NCBI GenBank assembly: GCA_964431735.1
Contig: CAYSLJ010000017.1
Span: 1 to 57,264 of the forward strand
Reading direction: 5' to 3'
Origin: CALARM01 sp964431735
GTDB taxonomy: Bacteria > Vulcanimicrobiota > SpSt-956 > JAKJGF01
Length of the DNA: 57,264 nucleotides
The notes beneath the pieces are model-generated. The model worked only from the letters and a program-made list of their open reading frames with translations, ran no database searches and was not told the origin of the DNA. The position numbers were made by a program, and so were the translations under genes. Positions 45,307 to 53,169 of this stretch are shown here, one piece after another; the first letter of the stretch is position 1, and each line of letters opens with the position of its first letter.

Positions 45307-48267
45307 ATGGAACTTGCTCATAAACTAGCTGATTTTGCTGCTCAGTTGCCTATAGGTAAAATACTTGGAGAACTTGATTTCTCACAGCCTGGGATTTTAA
45401 TCGGTGAAACTGCGTGTGGTAAATCTATGGTTACACCTGTACTGGCTCATCTCACCGGAGGGTTCAGAAGAATTATTGTCAGGCAGCCTACAAGACTTGC
45501 AAGTTATCTTGCTATGAAGTCTATGGAAGACATATATGGACAGTCAATATCTGTAGGCTGTATAAACAGGGATCAGAAAATTAATCCTGATGCACCGATA
45601 CTTGAAGTTACAGATGGAATTCTTATTGACTGGCTCAGAGATAAACAGATATGGTATGACGAACTGGTAATACTTGATGAAATACATGCCACATCGGAAC
45701 AGCTTGAAATAGCAATGGGACTTATAAAGAGGCAGGGACTTCGCCCGTGGTGTCTCAGTGCAACGATTGAACCGAAGGAAATTAAAGGTTATTTTGATGC
45801 AGATGTACACTATGTGTCAGGTATAAATTATCCTATAAGCAAAAAACAGGTATTCAAAGATCTAAGTGATTTCCTTTATGGAAATAAAAAAGAAAAAGGC
45901 TATATAAAAGATAAAATAATAGAAAAAGGACATTCATGCCTTGTATTTCTACCTACCAGATTTGAAACGGAACTGTGGGCGGCAGAAATAGAGGAAGTAT
46001 ATGGTGATGATATTATATGCAAATATCTCCATGGAGGTATTAATGTCCAGGAAATGGCTCCTTTTGCCCATAAGGAAAATCTGGACAAACCTTTTATACT
46101 CTTTTCCACTCCTGTGGCAGAACAGTCTATTACACTGGATCTCAATGATGTAATAATTGTAAATGAAAAGATCTTTGTATGTGAATATATGGGGGTAAAA
46201 AGGCAGCAGAGAACTCCATTGCCTCCCAATTCACTTATTCAGATGATGGGTCGGTGTGGTCGTTACAGAGAAGGACAGGTTTATGTGCTCAGTTCTTATT
46301 TCTGGGAGGAAATAAATTTTGATGAAATAAAACCCACTCCGGTATCTTATTCTCTTGCCAGCAATACGCCTTATGAACTGGCTATTATCCTTGCAGACAG
46401 AGAGGTAAAACTTCATGATATAGAGCTTATCACCCATGTAGACAGAAGAGAATATAACTATGCAGTTAAAATATTGAAGAAGAGGAAAATTATAGACAGA
46501 GACGGAAAACTCACAAAAGAAGGGCAGGTTGTAATGAGTATTCCTCTGGATTACAACCTGGCACAGTTCGTAGCTACCGCTCCGGAAAAGATCCTGGATA
46601 TAGTTATCTTTGCTGCCAGTTTTGGTACTCATGGACTTTATCATATGGAAAAATTTTTCCCCGATGAAACACCTTATGAAATAATTATGGAAAGGAAGAA
46701 GCTTGCAGTACCGCAGTCAGATCTTCTGACCAAATATAATATAGCAAGACAGTTTTACGGTTTATCTGAAGAAGAAATGAATGAGAAATCTCAAGTATTC
46801 GGCTATAATCTTCATGTCATAACAAACGCTCTGAATGCGGCAAAATCAGTTTATGAACATCTGGAAATGTCGTGCCCTGAATCCCTTCCAAGGTTAAATA
46901 GAGAACATATCAGCTTGTTTCAGGAACATGTGTTTAATATAATGCTCTACAGTCCCATAAAAGTCAGAAAAAGTCACAGCGGAAACAGTTACAGCTGTTA
47001 TATAGAGCACATGAGAGCCTTTACTGACAGCGCTTCTACTGTAGAAGGAGGAATGGAAGAAGTAATATTTTCTTCGAAAACAGAAGTGGAAAACCGTCAT
47101 GGCGAGTGGTTTATAAGGCTTTCAGATAATACCATATGTCCCAGGCAATTCTGGGATTGGTGCTGGCCTGAGGCTACAATAAGAGAATTCCTTCAGAAGA
47201 TTACAGATATTTTCCTTGAAAACAGTAAAAGTTTAGCAAAAAGATATCCCCTTCTGAATGATTTCCTCTCTAAATCCAGAGAGCTGTCCTTTAAACTTGA
47301 AAGGCTATTTAATAAATCTCCGAAGAGTTTCAGTAAAGACAGAATTGATTTTCAGGAATGTCTGGAAGATACACTCGGTAATATATGCATACAGGAAAGG
47401 ATAAAAAGTTTAAAGGAACTCGAAAATTATCTTAAAAAAGAACATATTCAACCTCCTTATTCCGAAGATTTTATATCTAACGAAGAGATAAAGAGGATAG
47501 AAGAAAATTTCCCCGATGAAATACAGATCAGGGATATATCATATCCAATTTCTTATGAAAAGGGAGATGTATCTGTTGAACTTCCCGGTGAATTAATATT
47601 TGAATTGAATGAAACAGACGTAAAGGGAATAAATGTTTTTGTAAGTATAATAGAAGACAGTAACGGGAAAATAGAGAAAATATATTCCAGAACTCTTCAG
47701 AAAGCCCGTAATGACATAAAGTCTGCCATGACCAGAAAAGCATGGAAGAAAGCAAAGAAAAACATTGCACAGAAAGTTCAGATAAATCAGATGCCGAATA
47801 TATTGACTAAACTTCTGGTGAAAAAACATATAACAGATTTTCATGGCGAGCCGGTTTACGGATGGACAGGACTTGACTATAAAGGTAATAAATTTGCTTT
47901 TGCCATCTTTAATTCTATTGAAGATTCTGACAGAGAAACGAGAAAAATTTTAGCAGAGTATTTTTATCATAAAATAAGAGGGGAGTTAAATAGAATAAAA
48001 AAAGAACTTCCCCAGAGGAATCGCAGGCAAACAAGGAAATATATAAACAGTAAGATAAGAGAACTGGAACAGTTTATCAGAGAAGAACTCAGAAAAGAAG
48101 ATTTTAATGTGAATTCCAGGAATTCTTTTATGGAAATACAGAAGAAATTAGATATGATGATCTGTGAACTGAGAGACGATATTTTTTCAGATTTTTCAGA
48201 TGAAGTATCTTATATTGAAGAAGATTATGATGAAACACTGCTTAATGGAGATGAGCTTGATTTTTAA
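45307..48267 (+). CDS. DEAH-box (HrpA-like) SF2 helicase, divergent
   Basis: A 986-residue NTPase/helicase. Walker A is GETACGKS (about 34-41), motif II DEIH (about 124-127), motif III LSATIEP, and motif VI QMMGRCGRYREG, in which the first Arg of the usual QRxGRxGR is replaced. A winged-helix-like and ratchet region follows (about 350-560). The last 400 residues are not recognisable and include a basic, coiled-coil-rich stretch (about 855-945). Nucleic-acid unwinding is likely but the partner is unknown. The ATG has GGAG 11 nt upstream. The kinase-PilM fusion starts 30 bp downstream, so the two are probably one operon. The 226 bp upstream to the divergent gene hold no repeats. Confidence 0.85.
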   Translation: MELAHKLADFAAQLPIGKILGELDFSQPGILIGETACGKSMVTPVLAHLTGGFRRIIVRQPTRLASYLAMKSMEDIYGQSISVGCINRDQKINPDAPILEVTDGILIDWLRDKQIWYDELVILDEIHATSEQLEIAMGLIKRQGLRPWCLSATIEPKEIKGYFDADVHYVSGINYPISKKQVFKDLSDFLYGNKKEKGYIKDKIIEKGHSCLVFLPTRFETELWAAEIEEVYGDDIICKYLHGGINVQEMAPFAHKENLDKPFILFSTPVAEQSITLDLNDVIIVNEKIFVCEYMGVKRQQRTPLPPNSLIQMMGRCGRYREGQVYVLSSYFWEEINFDEIKPTPVSYSLASNTPYELAIILADREVKLHDIELITHVDRREYNYAVKILKKRKIIDRDGKLTKEGQVVMSIPLDYNLAQFVATAPEKILDIVIFAASFGTHGLYHMEKFFPDETPYEIIMERKKLAVPQSDLLTKYNIARQFYGLSEEEMNEKSQVFGYNLHVITNALNAAKSVYEHLEMSCPESLPRLNREHISLFQEHVFNIMLYSPIKVRKSHSGNSYSCYIEHMRAFTDSASTVEGGMEEVIFSSKTEVENRHGEWFIRLSDNTICPRQFWDWCWPEATIREFLQKITDIFLENSKSLAKRYPLLNDFLSKSRELSFKLERLFNKSPKSFSKDRIDFQECLEDTLGNICIQERIKSLKELENYLKKEHIQPPYSEDFISNEEIKRIEENFPDEIQIRDISYPISYEKGDVSVELPGELIFELNETDVKGINVFVSIIEDSNGKIEKIYSRTLQKARNDIKSAMTRKAWKKAKKNIAQKVQINQMPNILTKLLVKKHITDFHGEPVYGWTGLDYKGNKFAFAIFNSIEDSDRETRKILAEYFYHKIRGELNRIKKELPQRNRRQTRKYINSKIRELEQFIREELRKEDFNVNSRNSFMEIQKKLDMMICELRDDIFSDFSDEVSYIEEDYDETLLNGDELDF

Positions 48268-48297
48268 ATTTGAACTCTCATCGGGAGTGTACCTGCC

Positions 48298-50547
48298 ATG
48301 AAGTGTTATAACTGTGACAGAGAAAACCTTGAGGGCAGTAAATTCTGCAGTAACTGCGGATGTACCCTTGTTATGGAAGCAGATTATTCCATATTAAATC
48401 GCCGTTATAAAATTCTGGAGATTATAAGTGCCGGTGGTATGTCTACTGTATTGAAAGCAGAAGATCAGAACCTTGGCAACAGCATATGCGTTATAAAAGA
48501 AATGTCAAATTATTTCAACAGTCAAAAAGAACGTATATATGCAATTCAGAAATTCAAAGAAGAAGCTTTTATACTGGCAAAGATGAGATACAGCAATATA
48601 CCTGTAGTAACAGATTATTTTGTTGAAAACGATAAATATTATCTTGTCATGAACTATATATACGGTAAAAACCTCAAACAGGTTCTCCTTGCCCATAAAG
48701 ATAAAAGATTGTCTGAAGATGAAGTTAAAAATATAGGCATACAGATCTGCGGAATTCTCGAATATCTTCATAATCTGAATCCTCCTATAATACACAGGGA
48801 TTTAAAGCCGACCAATTTTATAATGGAAGAAGGTACCGGCAAGGTTATACTTATAGATTTCGGCATAGCAAGAAAATTTGAACCTGAAAAAACAGGTACC
48901 CTCATTGGTACACCTGGTTATATGGCTCCTGAACAGTATATAGGAAAGATAGACCTGAAGAGTGATATATTCGGTCTTGGAGCCACTCTGCATCATCTTA
49001 TTACAGGAGAAGATCCTGCAGACAGAGAATCTCTTGAATTCTCACTTGTTACAAAATTAAGACCTGAAATATCTCTTCACATGGAAAATATAATCAGCAG
49101 AGCCCTTGAGCAGGATACAGCCAGAAGGTTTCGTTCTGCCACAGAAATGAAACAGGCATTAATGCAAAAAGAATATATAGAAATGCCTGTACGTAAAACT
49201 CCTTTTAAACCTTCGGAAAAATCTCGAACTCTTCCCAGGTATATGGAATTAAGCCAGAAGACAAATATTAAACCTCCTGATATAACTCCGGATGAAGCGC
49301 CCAAACGGGCAAGGAGGATAGGTACCGCTACAGTTGTTCCTGCTTCGGAAGCTATTATAAATGTCCAGTTACACTCATTTCTGGGCAAAGAAACAATCAG
49401 AGATATACTGGGTAAATATGCAGGTATAGATATAGGTTCAATGTATATTAAGATAGTTCAGATGAATATAGATGAAAGATATTTTATGTATCCTGCTAAA
49501 ATAGTTGTAATTCCGACGCCTGAAGGCACCATGAATAACGGCCTTATAGTAAATCCCAAAAAACTGGGTAATCTGTTAAAGAAAACCTTCACTGATTATG
49601 ATATTAAAGGTACAAAGGTTATAACGTCAGTGCCAAAAAATAGAGGACATTTTTACACGTGCCTTTTAAAAGAAATGCCTGAAACAAAACTTCAGGAACT
49701 TCTGCCTCAACTGGCAAAAGAACATTTTCCTTTTTACAAACAGGGTATTATCCTTGATTATCAGGTCATACACTCCTATCTTCCCGGACAGGAAGGAAAG
49801 ATGGAAATAATAGTTGGAGGAGCAGAAAAAGATGTTGTAGATGGTATAAAACAGACTGTGGAAGAAAGCGGCCTCGGCCTTTCAAGTATTAGTTTTCAGC
49901 CATTTTTAATTAATCAGGCGATAAATCTTCTTGTAAGTGAAAATATTAAAAGTAAATGTGTTGCAGTTATAGACATCGGCGCAGAAAGTACTTCTATAAA
50001 TATCGTAAAAGATGGCTCTCTATGGTATACAAGTACTCTGGCAGTAGGAGGAAATGATTTTACCAGAGCCATAGCTGCTGAATTGAAATTGAATTTTGAT
50101 GAAGCTGAAAATTTGAAAAAGAAAAATCTGAGATTGAACCTTCAGAAAGGTGCTACAGAGAGTGAGTTCGTGTTATTCAGTCTTGTGACAGGACTTATAA
50201 AGAAAATGCTCAATGATATAATAACAGTGATGGAGAATTTTAAGATAAAATATAAAATAGTATCTTCGATTCCTGTCATATTTTCAGGAGGCACATCTAT
50301 AATTAAGAATTTTGATAAATATGTGGAAAACGAGCTCAGAGTCAGATGTCTGAAATTTAAAATGCCAGTAAGCAAGGTAGATGATGTAAATAAAGAACTT
50401 GCCCTGGAACTGGGGCCGTCACTTATGGTAGGTTTCAGTCTTTCTATGAATAAGATAATAAGAAGCGGAGATCAGCAGGAATTATCGGATGAAAAACCTC
50501 AGGAAAAGAAAAGCCTCTGGGATATTTTGACGGCAAAATTATTTTGA
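48298..50547 (+). CDS. Zinc-ribbon Ser/Thr protein kinase fused to a PilM (type IV pilus actin-like ATPase) domain
   Basis: A 749-residue cytoplasmic protein. A ribbon (CYNCDRENLEGSKFCSNCG, 3-21) precedes a full kinase domain (about 35-290) with SAGGMSTVLKAED, Lys in VIKEM, HRDLKPTNF (166-174), LIDFGIA and GTPGYMAPEQ. A basic, Pro-rich linker (about 295-350) leads to a PilM/SHS2-type actin-like ATPase (about 370-735): YAGIDIGSMYIKIVQ phosphate-1 motif, AVIDIGAESTSINIV phosphate-2 motif and FSGGTSIIKNF adenosine motif. PilM proteins bind the PilN tail at the base of type IV pilus machines. No pilN, pilO or pilQ is in the window. ATG with GGGAG upstream; operon with the helicase. Joining phosphorylation to a pilus or secretion base is inference. 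Confidence 0.92.
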   Translation: MKCYNCDRENLEGSKFCSNCGCTLVMEADYSILNRRYKILEIISAGGMSTVLKAEDQNLGNSICVIKEMSNYFNSQKERIYAIQKFKEEAFILAKMRYSNIPVVTDYFVENDKYYLVMNYIYGKNLKQVLLAHKDKRLSEDEVKNIGIQICGILEYLHNLNPPIIHRDLKPTNFIMEEGTGKVILIDFGIARKFEPEKTGTLIGTPGYMAPEQYIGKIDLKSDIFGLGATLHHLITGEDPADRESLEFSLVTKLRPEISLHMENIISRALEQDTARRFRSATEMKQALMQKEYIEMPVRKTPFKPSEKSRTLPRYMELSQKTNIKPPDITPDEAPKRARRIGTATVVPASEAIINVQLHSFLGKETIRDILGKYAGIDIGSMYIKIVQMNIDERYFMYPAKIVVIPTPEGTMNNGLIVNPKKLGNLLKKTFTDYDIKGTKVITSVPKNRGHFYTCLLKEMPETKLQELLPQLAKEHFPFYKQGIILDYQVIHSYLPGQEGKMEIIVGGAEKDVVDGIKQTVEESGLGLSSISFQPFLINQAINLLVSENIKSKCVAVIDIGAESTSINIVKDGSLWYTSTLAVGGNDFTRAIAAELKLNFDEAENLKKKNLRLNLQKGATESEFVLFSLVTGLIKKMLNDIITVMENFKIKYKIVSSIPVIFSGGTSIIKNFDKYVENELRVRCLKFKMPVSKVDDVNKELALELGPSLMVGFSLSMNKIIRSGDQQELSDEKPQEKKSLWDILTAKLF

Positions 50548-50558
50548 TCGGTGAACGA

Positions 50559-50612
50559 TTTTGCGTAACGCTTATTACAAATCATTTTTCACTTTTCACC
50601 ATTTACTAAAAT
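50559..50612. repeat. Convergent heptamer remnants
   Basis: TGCGTAACGC on the left and TTTTTCACTTTTCACCATTT on the right. First array after a 16-kb stretch without any. Confidence 0.5.
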
Positions 50613-50684
50613 ATTTTTTTCATTTAACGGAATAAAACACCTGAAATATCGACTATAAAGGAAATTTTAAAGAGGAGGTAATTT

Positions 50685-51419
50685 ATGATGAAAAATTTAG
50701 TATTTTTATGCATCGTATTGGTGCTCTGCATTACATATGTTCAGGCAAAACCTGTGAGTGAAGAAAAGATTGTGCAGACTTATGTAAACTGCAGTATTAT
50801 AATTGAAGATTATATTAAGACTCAGAACAGTCTTTACGGACTTGTAAAACAGTATAATGGAGATCTTACAAATTTTGATTTTAACCAGCAGAACGGCTCA
50901 GGCAATGCCACTGTCCGGTTAAACCCTGATAAGGTAAGCTCTTTTCTTTCAGATATGAAAATCCTGGGACATATGGAAAACACAAATTTTTCAACTTCTG
51001 ATTATACAAATGATTATCACAATTATAAAAAACGTCTTGACGCCTATACAAAATTCTCCAATATATGTCCTGGAGTAATTGAAAAATTAAATTTATCTGG
51101 AGATGACAGGATATATCTTCAGGGGGAATTATCTCAGCTTATAAACTCACAGATTTCAAGCATTAAAAGTTCAATGGCAGGTTATGAACAGTATAATAAT
51201 TATACCCAGGTTTCTATCCAGCTCAGATATGCCAGAAACGGACAGGGTCAGTCCGGTATACAAATAGATAAAACTGCAGAATTCAAAGTCCCGGTCCAGG
51301 AGAATAAATCTATTATGAATAATACAGGTCTCATGATATTATTTGTTCTTATTATAAGCAATATATTTCTGACTCTTTATCTGTTGAATAAAATCAAGAA
51401 AATCCCGCATTTTAGTTGA
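50685..51419 (+). CDS. DUF4349-like exported membrane-anchored protein
   Basis: A 244-residue protein with an N-terminal signal (hydrophobic 4-19, likely cleavage after VQA) and a C-terminal TM segment (about 214-234) ending in a basic tail. The middle follows the DUF4349 pattern: VRLNPDKVSSFLSDMKILGHM, then a helical RLDAYTKFSNIC...LSQLINSQISSIKSSMAGYEQYNNYTQVSI. DUF4349 proteins are envelope proteins of unknown biochemical role, sometimes beside ECF sigma systems, as here. ATG with a strong GAGGAGG. It ends in a bidirectional hairpin facing the anti-sigma gene. Confidence 0.72.
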   Translation: MMKNLVFLCIVLVLCITYVQAKPVSEEKIVQTYVNCSIIIEDYIKTQNSLYGLVKQYNGDLTNFDFNQQNGSGNATVRLNPDKVSSFLSDMKILGHMENTNFSTSDYTNDYHNYKKRLDAYTKFSNICPGVIEKLNLSGDDRIYLQGELSQLINSQISSIKSSMAGYEQYNNYTQVSIQLRYARNGQGQSGIQIDKTAEFKVPVQENKSIMNNTGLMILFVLIISNIFLTLYLLNKIKKIPHFS

Positions 51420-51423
51420 AATA

Positions 51424-51465
51424 AAGTAAGTATTGAGTAAAATGTATTTTACTCAATACTTACTT
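51424..51465. terminator. Bidirectional terminator with a perfect 19-bp stem
   Basis: The left arm 51424-51442 and right arm 51447-51465 pair without mismatch around a TGTA loop, with A-tract and T-tract inside the stem as expected for a two-way terminator. It lies between the converging DUF4349 and anti-sigma genes; the anti-sigma stop codon is inside the right arm. Confidence 0.85.
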
Positions 51466-51690
51466 CTTTATCGCCATTAATTTTTCTCTGAGTTTTTTCT
51501 TTGCTTTTTCCGGCACATCCTCCTGGGGGCAGTTTTCCTTGAAAATTTTCACTGTATCTCTCAGAGTCTCTATAAAAACCTGGCATGGAGAACATCTGTC
51601 AATATGTTTTTCTATCTTATCACATATAGCAGGGTCAATATCATGATCAATATAATTGGACAGTTCCGATAAAAGTTGTCTGCATTCCAT
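51460..51690 (-). CDS. Anti-sigma factor, zf-HC2 (ZAS) type
   Basis: A 76-residue soluble protein carrying the zinc anti-sigma motif: ECRQLL at the N-terminus, then KHIDRCSPCQ (His-x3-Cys-x2-Cys). It should hold the upstream ECF sigma factor inactive. There is no TM segment, so membrane tethering would need a partner such as the small membrane peptide of the same operon. The ATG at 51690 has AGAGGTG 7 nt upstream; the longer frame to 51762 overlaps the sigma gene and is unlikely. It starts 46 nt after the sigma stop. Confidence 0.85.
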   Translation of the reverse strand: MECRQLLSELSNYIDHDIDPAICDKIEKHIDRCSPCQVFIETLRDTVKIFKENCPQEDVPEKAKKKLREKLMAIKK

Positions 51691-51736
51691 TATATTCACC
51701 TCTGTTCTTTGAAAATTTCTCAGATTTATCTGTTTT

Positions 51737-52324
51737 TTATCTGGTCTGTTTGAAGTAATCATTCAATATTTCTCTTGCATAGAGTCTTGCTCTATGGAGC
51801 CTTGCCTTTACGGCTGGAAGAGTAATGGATAATATTTCACTTACCTTTTCTCCTGAAAAACCCTGAATATCGCGGAGGACAAATACAGAACGATAATCTT
51901 CAGGAAGAGTATATATTATATAGTCTATTTTTTCTCTCAATTCTTTTTTTAAATAAATATTCTGAGGATTTTCTTTCCAATCAATAAGTTCTCTTCTTAT
52001 TTTTGCTCTATAACCATCGTCAATTGGTTCGTCGAGAGATACAGGCTGTGCCGGATTTTTTTTTCTGATTATCATAAGAGCTTCATTTGTAGCTATTCTG
52101 TAAAGCCATGTAGAGAATTTACTTCTCCCTTCAAATTGATTTAATTTATTATATGCTTTAATAAAGGTTTCCTGAAGAACTTCTTCCGCATCTTCCTGAT
52201 TTCTCAGCATATTCCATGCTATATTATATACATGTTTTTCATGGAGATTAACCAGTTCTTCAAAAGCTTCAAAATCTCCCTCTTTACTTTTCTTTACAAG
52301 AATTTCTTCTTCCAGAATGATCAC
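51737..52324 (-). CDS. ECF-type RNA polymerase sigma factor (SigW/RpoE-like)
   Basis: A 195-residue group 4 sigma factor. Region 2 (about 18-85) has FEELVNLHEKHVYNIAWNMLRNQEDAEEVLQETFIKAY and the promoter-melting FSTWLYRIATNEA. Region 4 (about 130-185) has LPEDYRSVFVLRDIQGFSGEKVSEIL, then LPAVKARLHRARL for -35 recognition. The GTG start overlaps the TGA of the upstream 43-codon frame (GTGA), indicating translational coupling and explaining why the Shine-Dalgarno AGAAGG is unusually near. The partner anti-sigma gene follows. Confidence 0.93.
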   Translation of the reverse strand: MIILEEEILVKKSKEGDFEAFEELVNLHEKHVYNIAWNMLRNQEDAEEVLQETFIKAYNKLNQFEGRSKFSTWLYRIATNEALMIIRKKNPAQPVSLDEPIDDGYRAKIRRELIDWKENPQNIYLKKELREKIDYIIYTLPEDYRSVFVLRDIQGFSGEKVSEILSITLPAVKARLHRARLYAREILNDYFKQTR

Positions 52325-52452
52325 ATCCTTCTAAAATTATCATTTCTTTCTTCTACTTCTGCAACCTGTTTTTTCTCTTCTCTGCAGGCATAACAACCGA
52401 ACCATAATAGAATTCCCATGGAAATTACAAAGATAACTGAAGTCATATCCAT
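52321..52452 (-). CDS. 43-residue membrane peptide heading the ECF sigma operon
   Basis: ATG at 52452 with AGAGGTG 8 nt upstream. The product MDMTSVIFVISMGILLWFG continues with CYACREEKKQVAEVEER to a TGA at 52321-52323. One hydrophobic segment (about 4-19) is followed by two Cys and a charged tail, so a membrane peptide with an inside or outside tail. The stop overlaps the sigma GTG as GTGA. The good ribosome-binding site, coupling and membrane character support a real gene. I recognise no family. It could link the sigma/anti-sigma pair to the membrane (inference). Confidence 0.7.
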   Translation of the reverse strand: MDMTSVIFVISMGILLWFGCYACREEKKQVAEVEERNDNFRRM

Positions 52453-52524
52453 AAAAATCACCTCTATATATTATGATACAATAATTTGAAAAAGGATTCA
52501 ACGTATTTGCTTACAATATTCTCC

Positions 52525-52553
52525 TTGCCTGTTAAAATTCACTGTGTTATAAT
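52525..52553 (+). promoter_or_regulatory. Promoter: TTGCCT-17-TATAAT
   Basis: TTGCCT at 52525-52530 and TATAAT at 52548-52553 with the ideal 17-nt spacer, followed by AAAGGAG before the TTG start at 52592. Best sigma-70-type promoter seen in the window. Confidence 0.65.
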
Positions 52554-52591
52554 AATTTTGTTTTAAAAATTTACAAAGGAGTTGAAGCATT

Positions 52592-53002
52592 TTGGTAAAT
52601 AAAGAAGGATTAACAGAACTCGGAATCACCAGCAAATATCTTGATACGTTAATGAATGCTGTGGAACAGGTAAGATCGGGAAAATTGCCTCCAGAAAAAT
52701 TAAAAGAAATTATAAATCAGATGAAAAATAAAATAGAAGAAACTGCATCAAAATTACCGGAAATTTCTATAGAACTTAAAACACGTAAAGCCCAGGAAGG
52801 ACTTGAAGCTGTAGGAATAATAGAAGACAGCATAAGTGTATACCAGAAAGCTTTTAATATTCTGACTCTTTTCCTTATGGAATCCAATGCTGCTCACCTT
52901 GAAGAAGGACTCAAGGTAGTAAAAGAAGCACAGGAAAAATTGATTAAAGGCCAGGAGATACTGTCAAAATCACTTTTAAATAGTCTGGGAAATCTGGGAT
53001 AA
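52592..53002 (+). CDS. Hypothetical helical protein, 136 aa
   Basis: Not recognised. A soluble, Lys/Glu-rich, entirely helical protein: LTELGITSKYLDTLMNAVEQVRSGKL..., then EKLKEIINQMKNKIEETASKL, then EEGLKVVKEAQEKLIKGQEILSKSLL. Probably a coiled-coil bundle. The TTG start has AAAGGAG upstream and a strong promoter, so it is a genuine transcription unit. It is divergent from the sigma operon. Confidence 0.7.
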   Translation: MVNKEGLTELGITSKYLDTLMNAVEQVRSGKLPPEKLKEIINQMKNKIEETASKLPEISIELKTRKAQEGLEAVGIIEDSISVYQKAFNILTLFLMESNAAHLEEGLKVVKEAQEKLIKGQEILSKSLLNSLGNLG

Positions 53003-53049
53003 AATCGTGACGTAAAGATTTTACATAATGAATATATATAATATAAATT

Positions 53050-53073
53050 ATAGGGGCGGATATCCGCCCCTAT
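53050..53073. terminator. 24-bp perfect palindrome
   Basis: Centred between 53061 and 53062: ATAGGGGCGGAT and its exact complement, with no spacer. GC-rich in an AT-rich setting, 48 bp after the coiled-coil gene stop. It could be a terminator, a REP-type element or a protein-binding site. Confidence 0.5.
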
Positions 53074-53169
53074 TAGGCATAATTTCTGCAATTGTAAAAT
53101 AGTGAGAAGAAACATCTGTTTCAATGCTTTGTGTCACAGGTTACGAATTTTAAAGGAGTTGAGAAAAAT

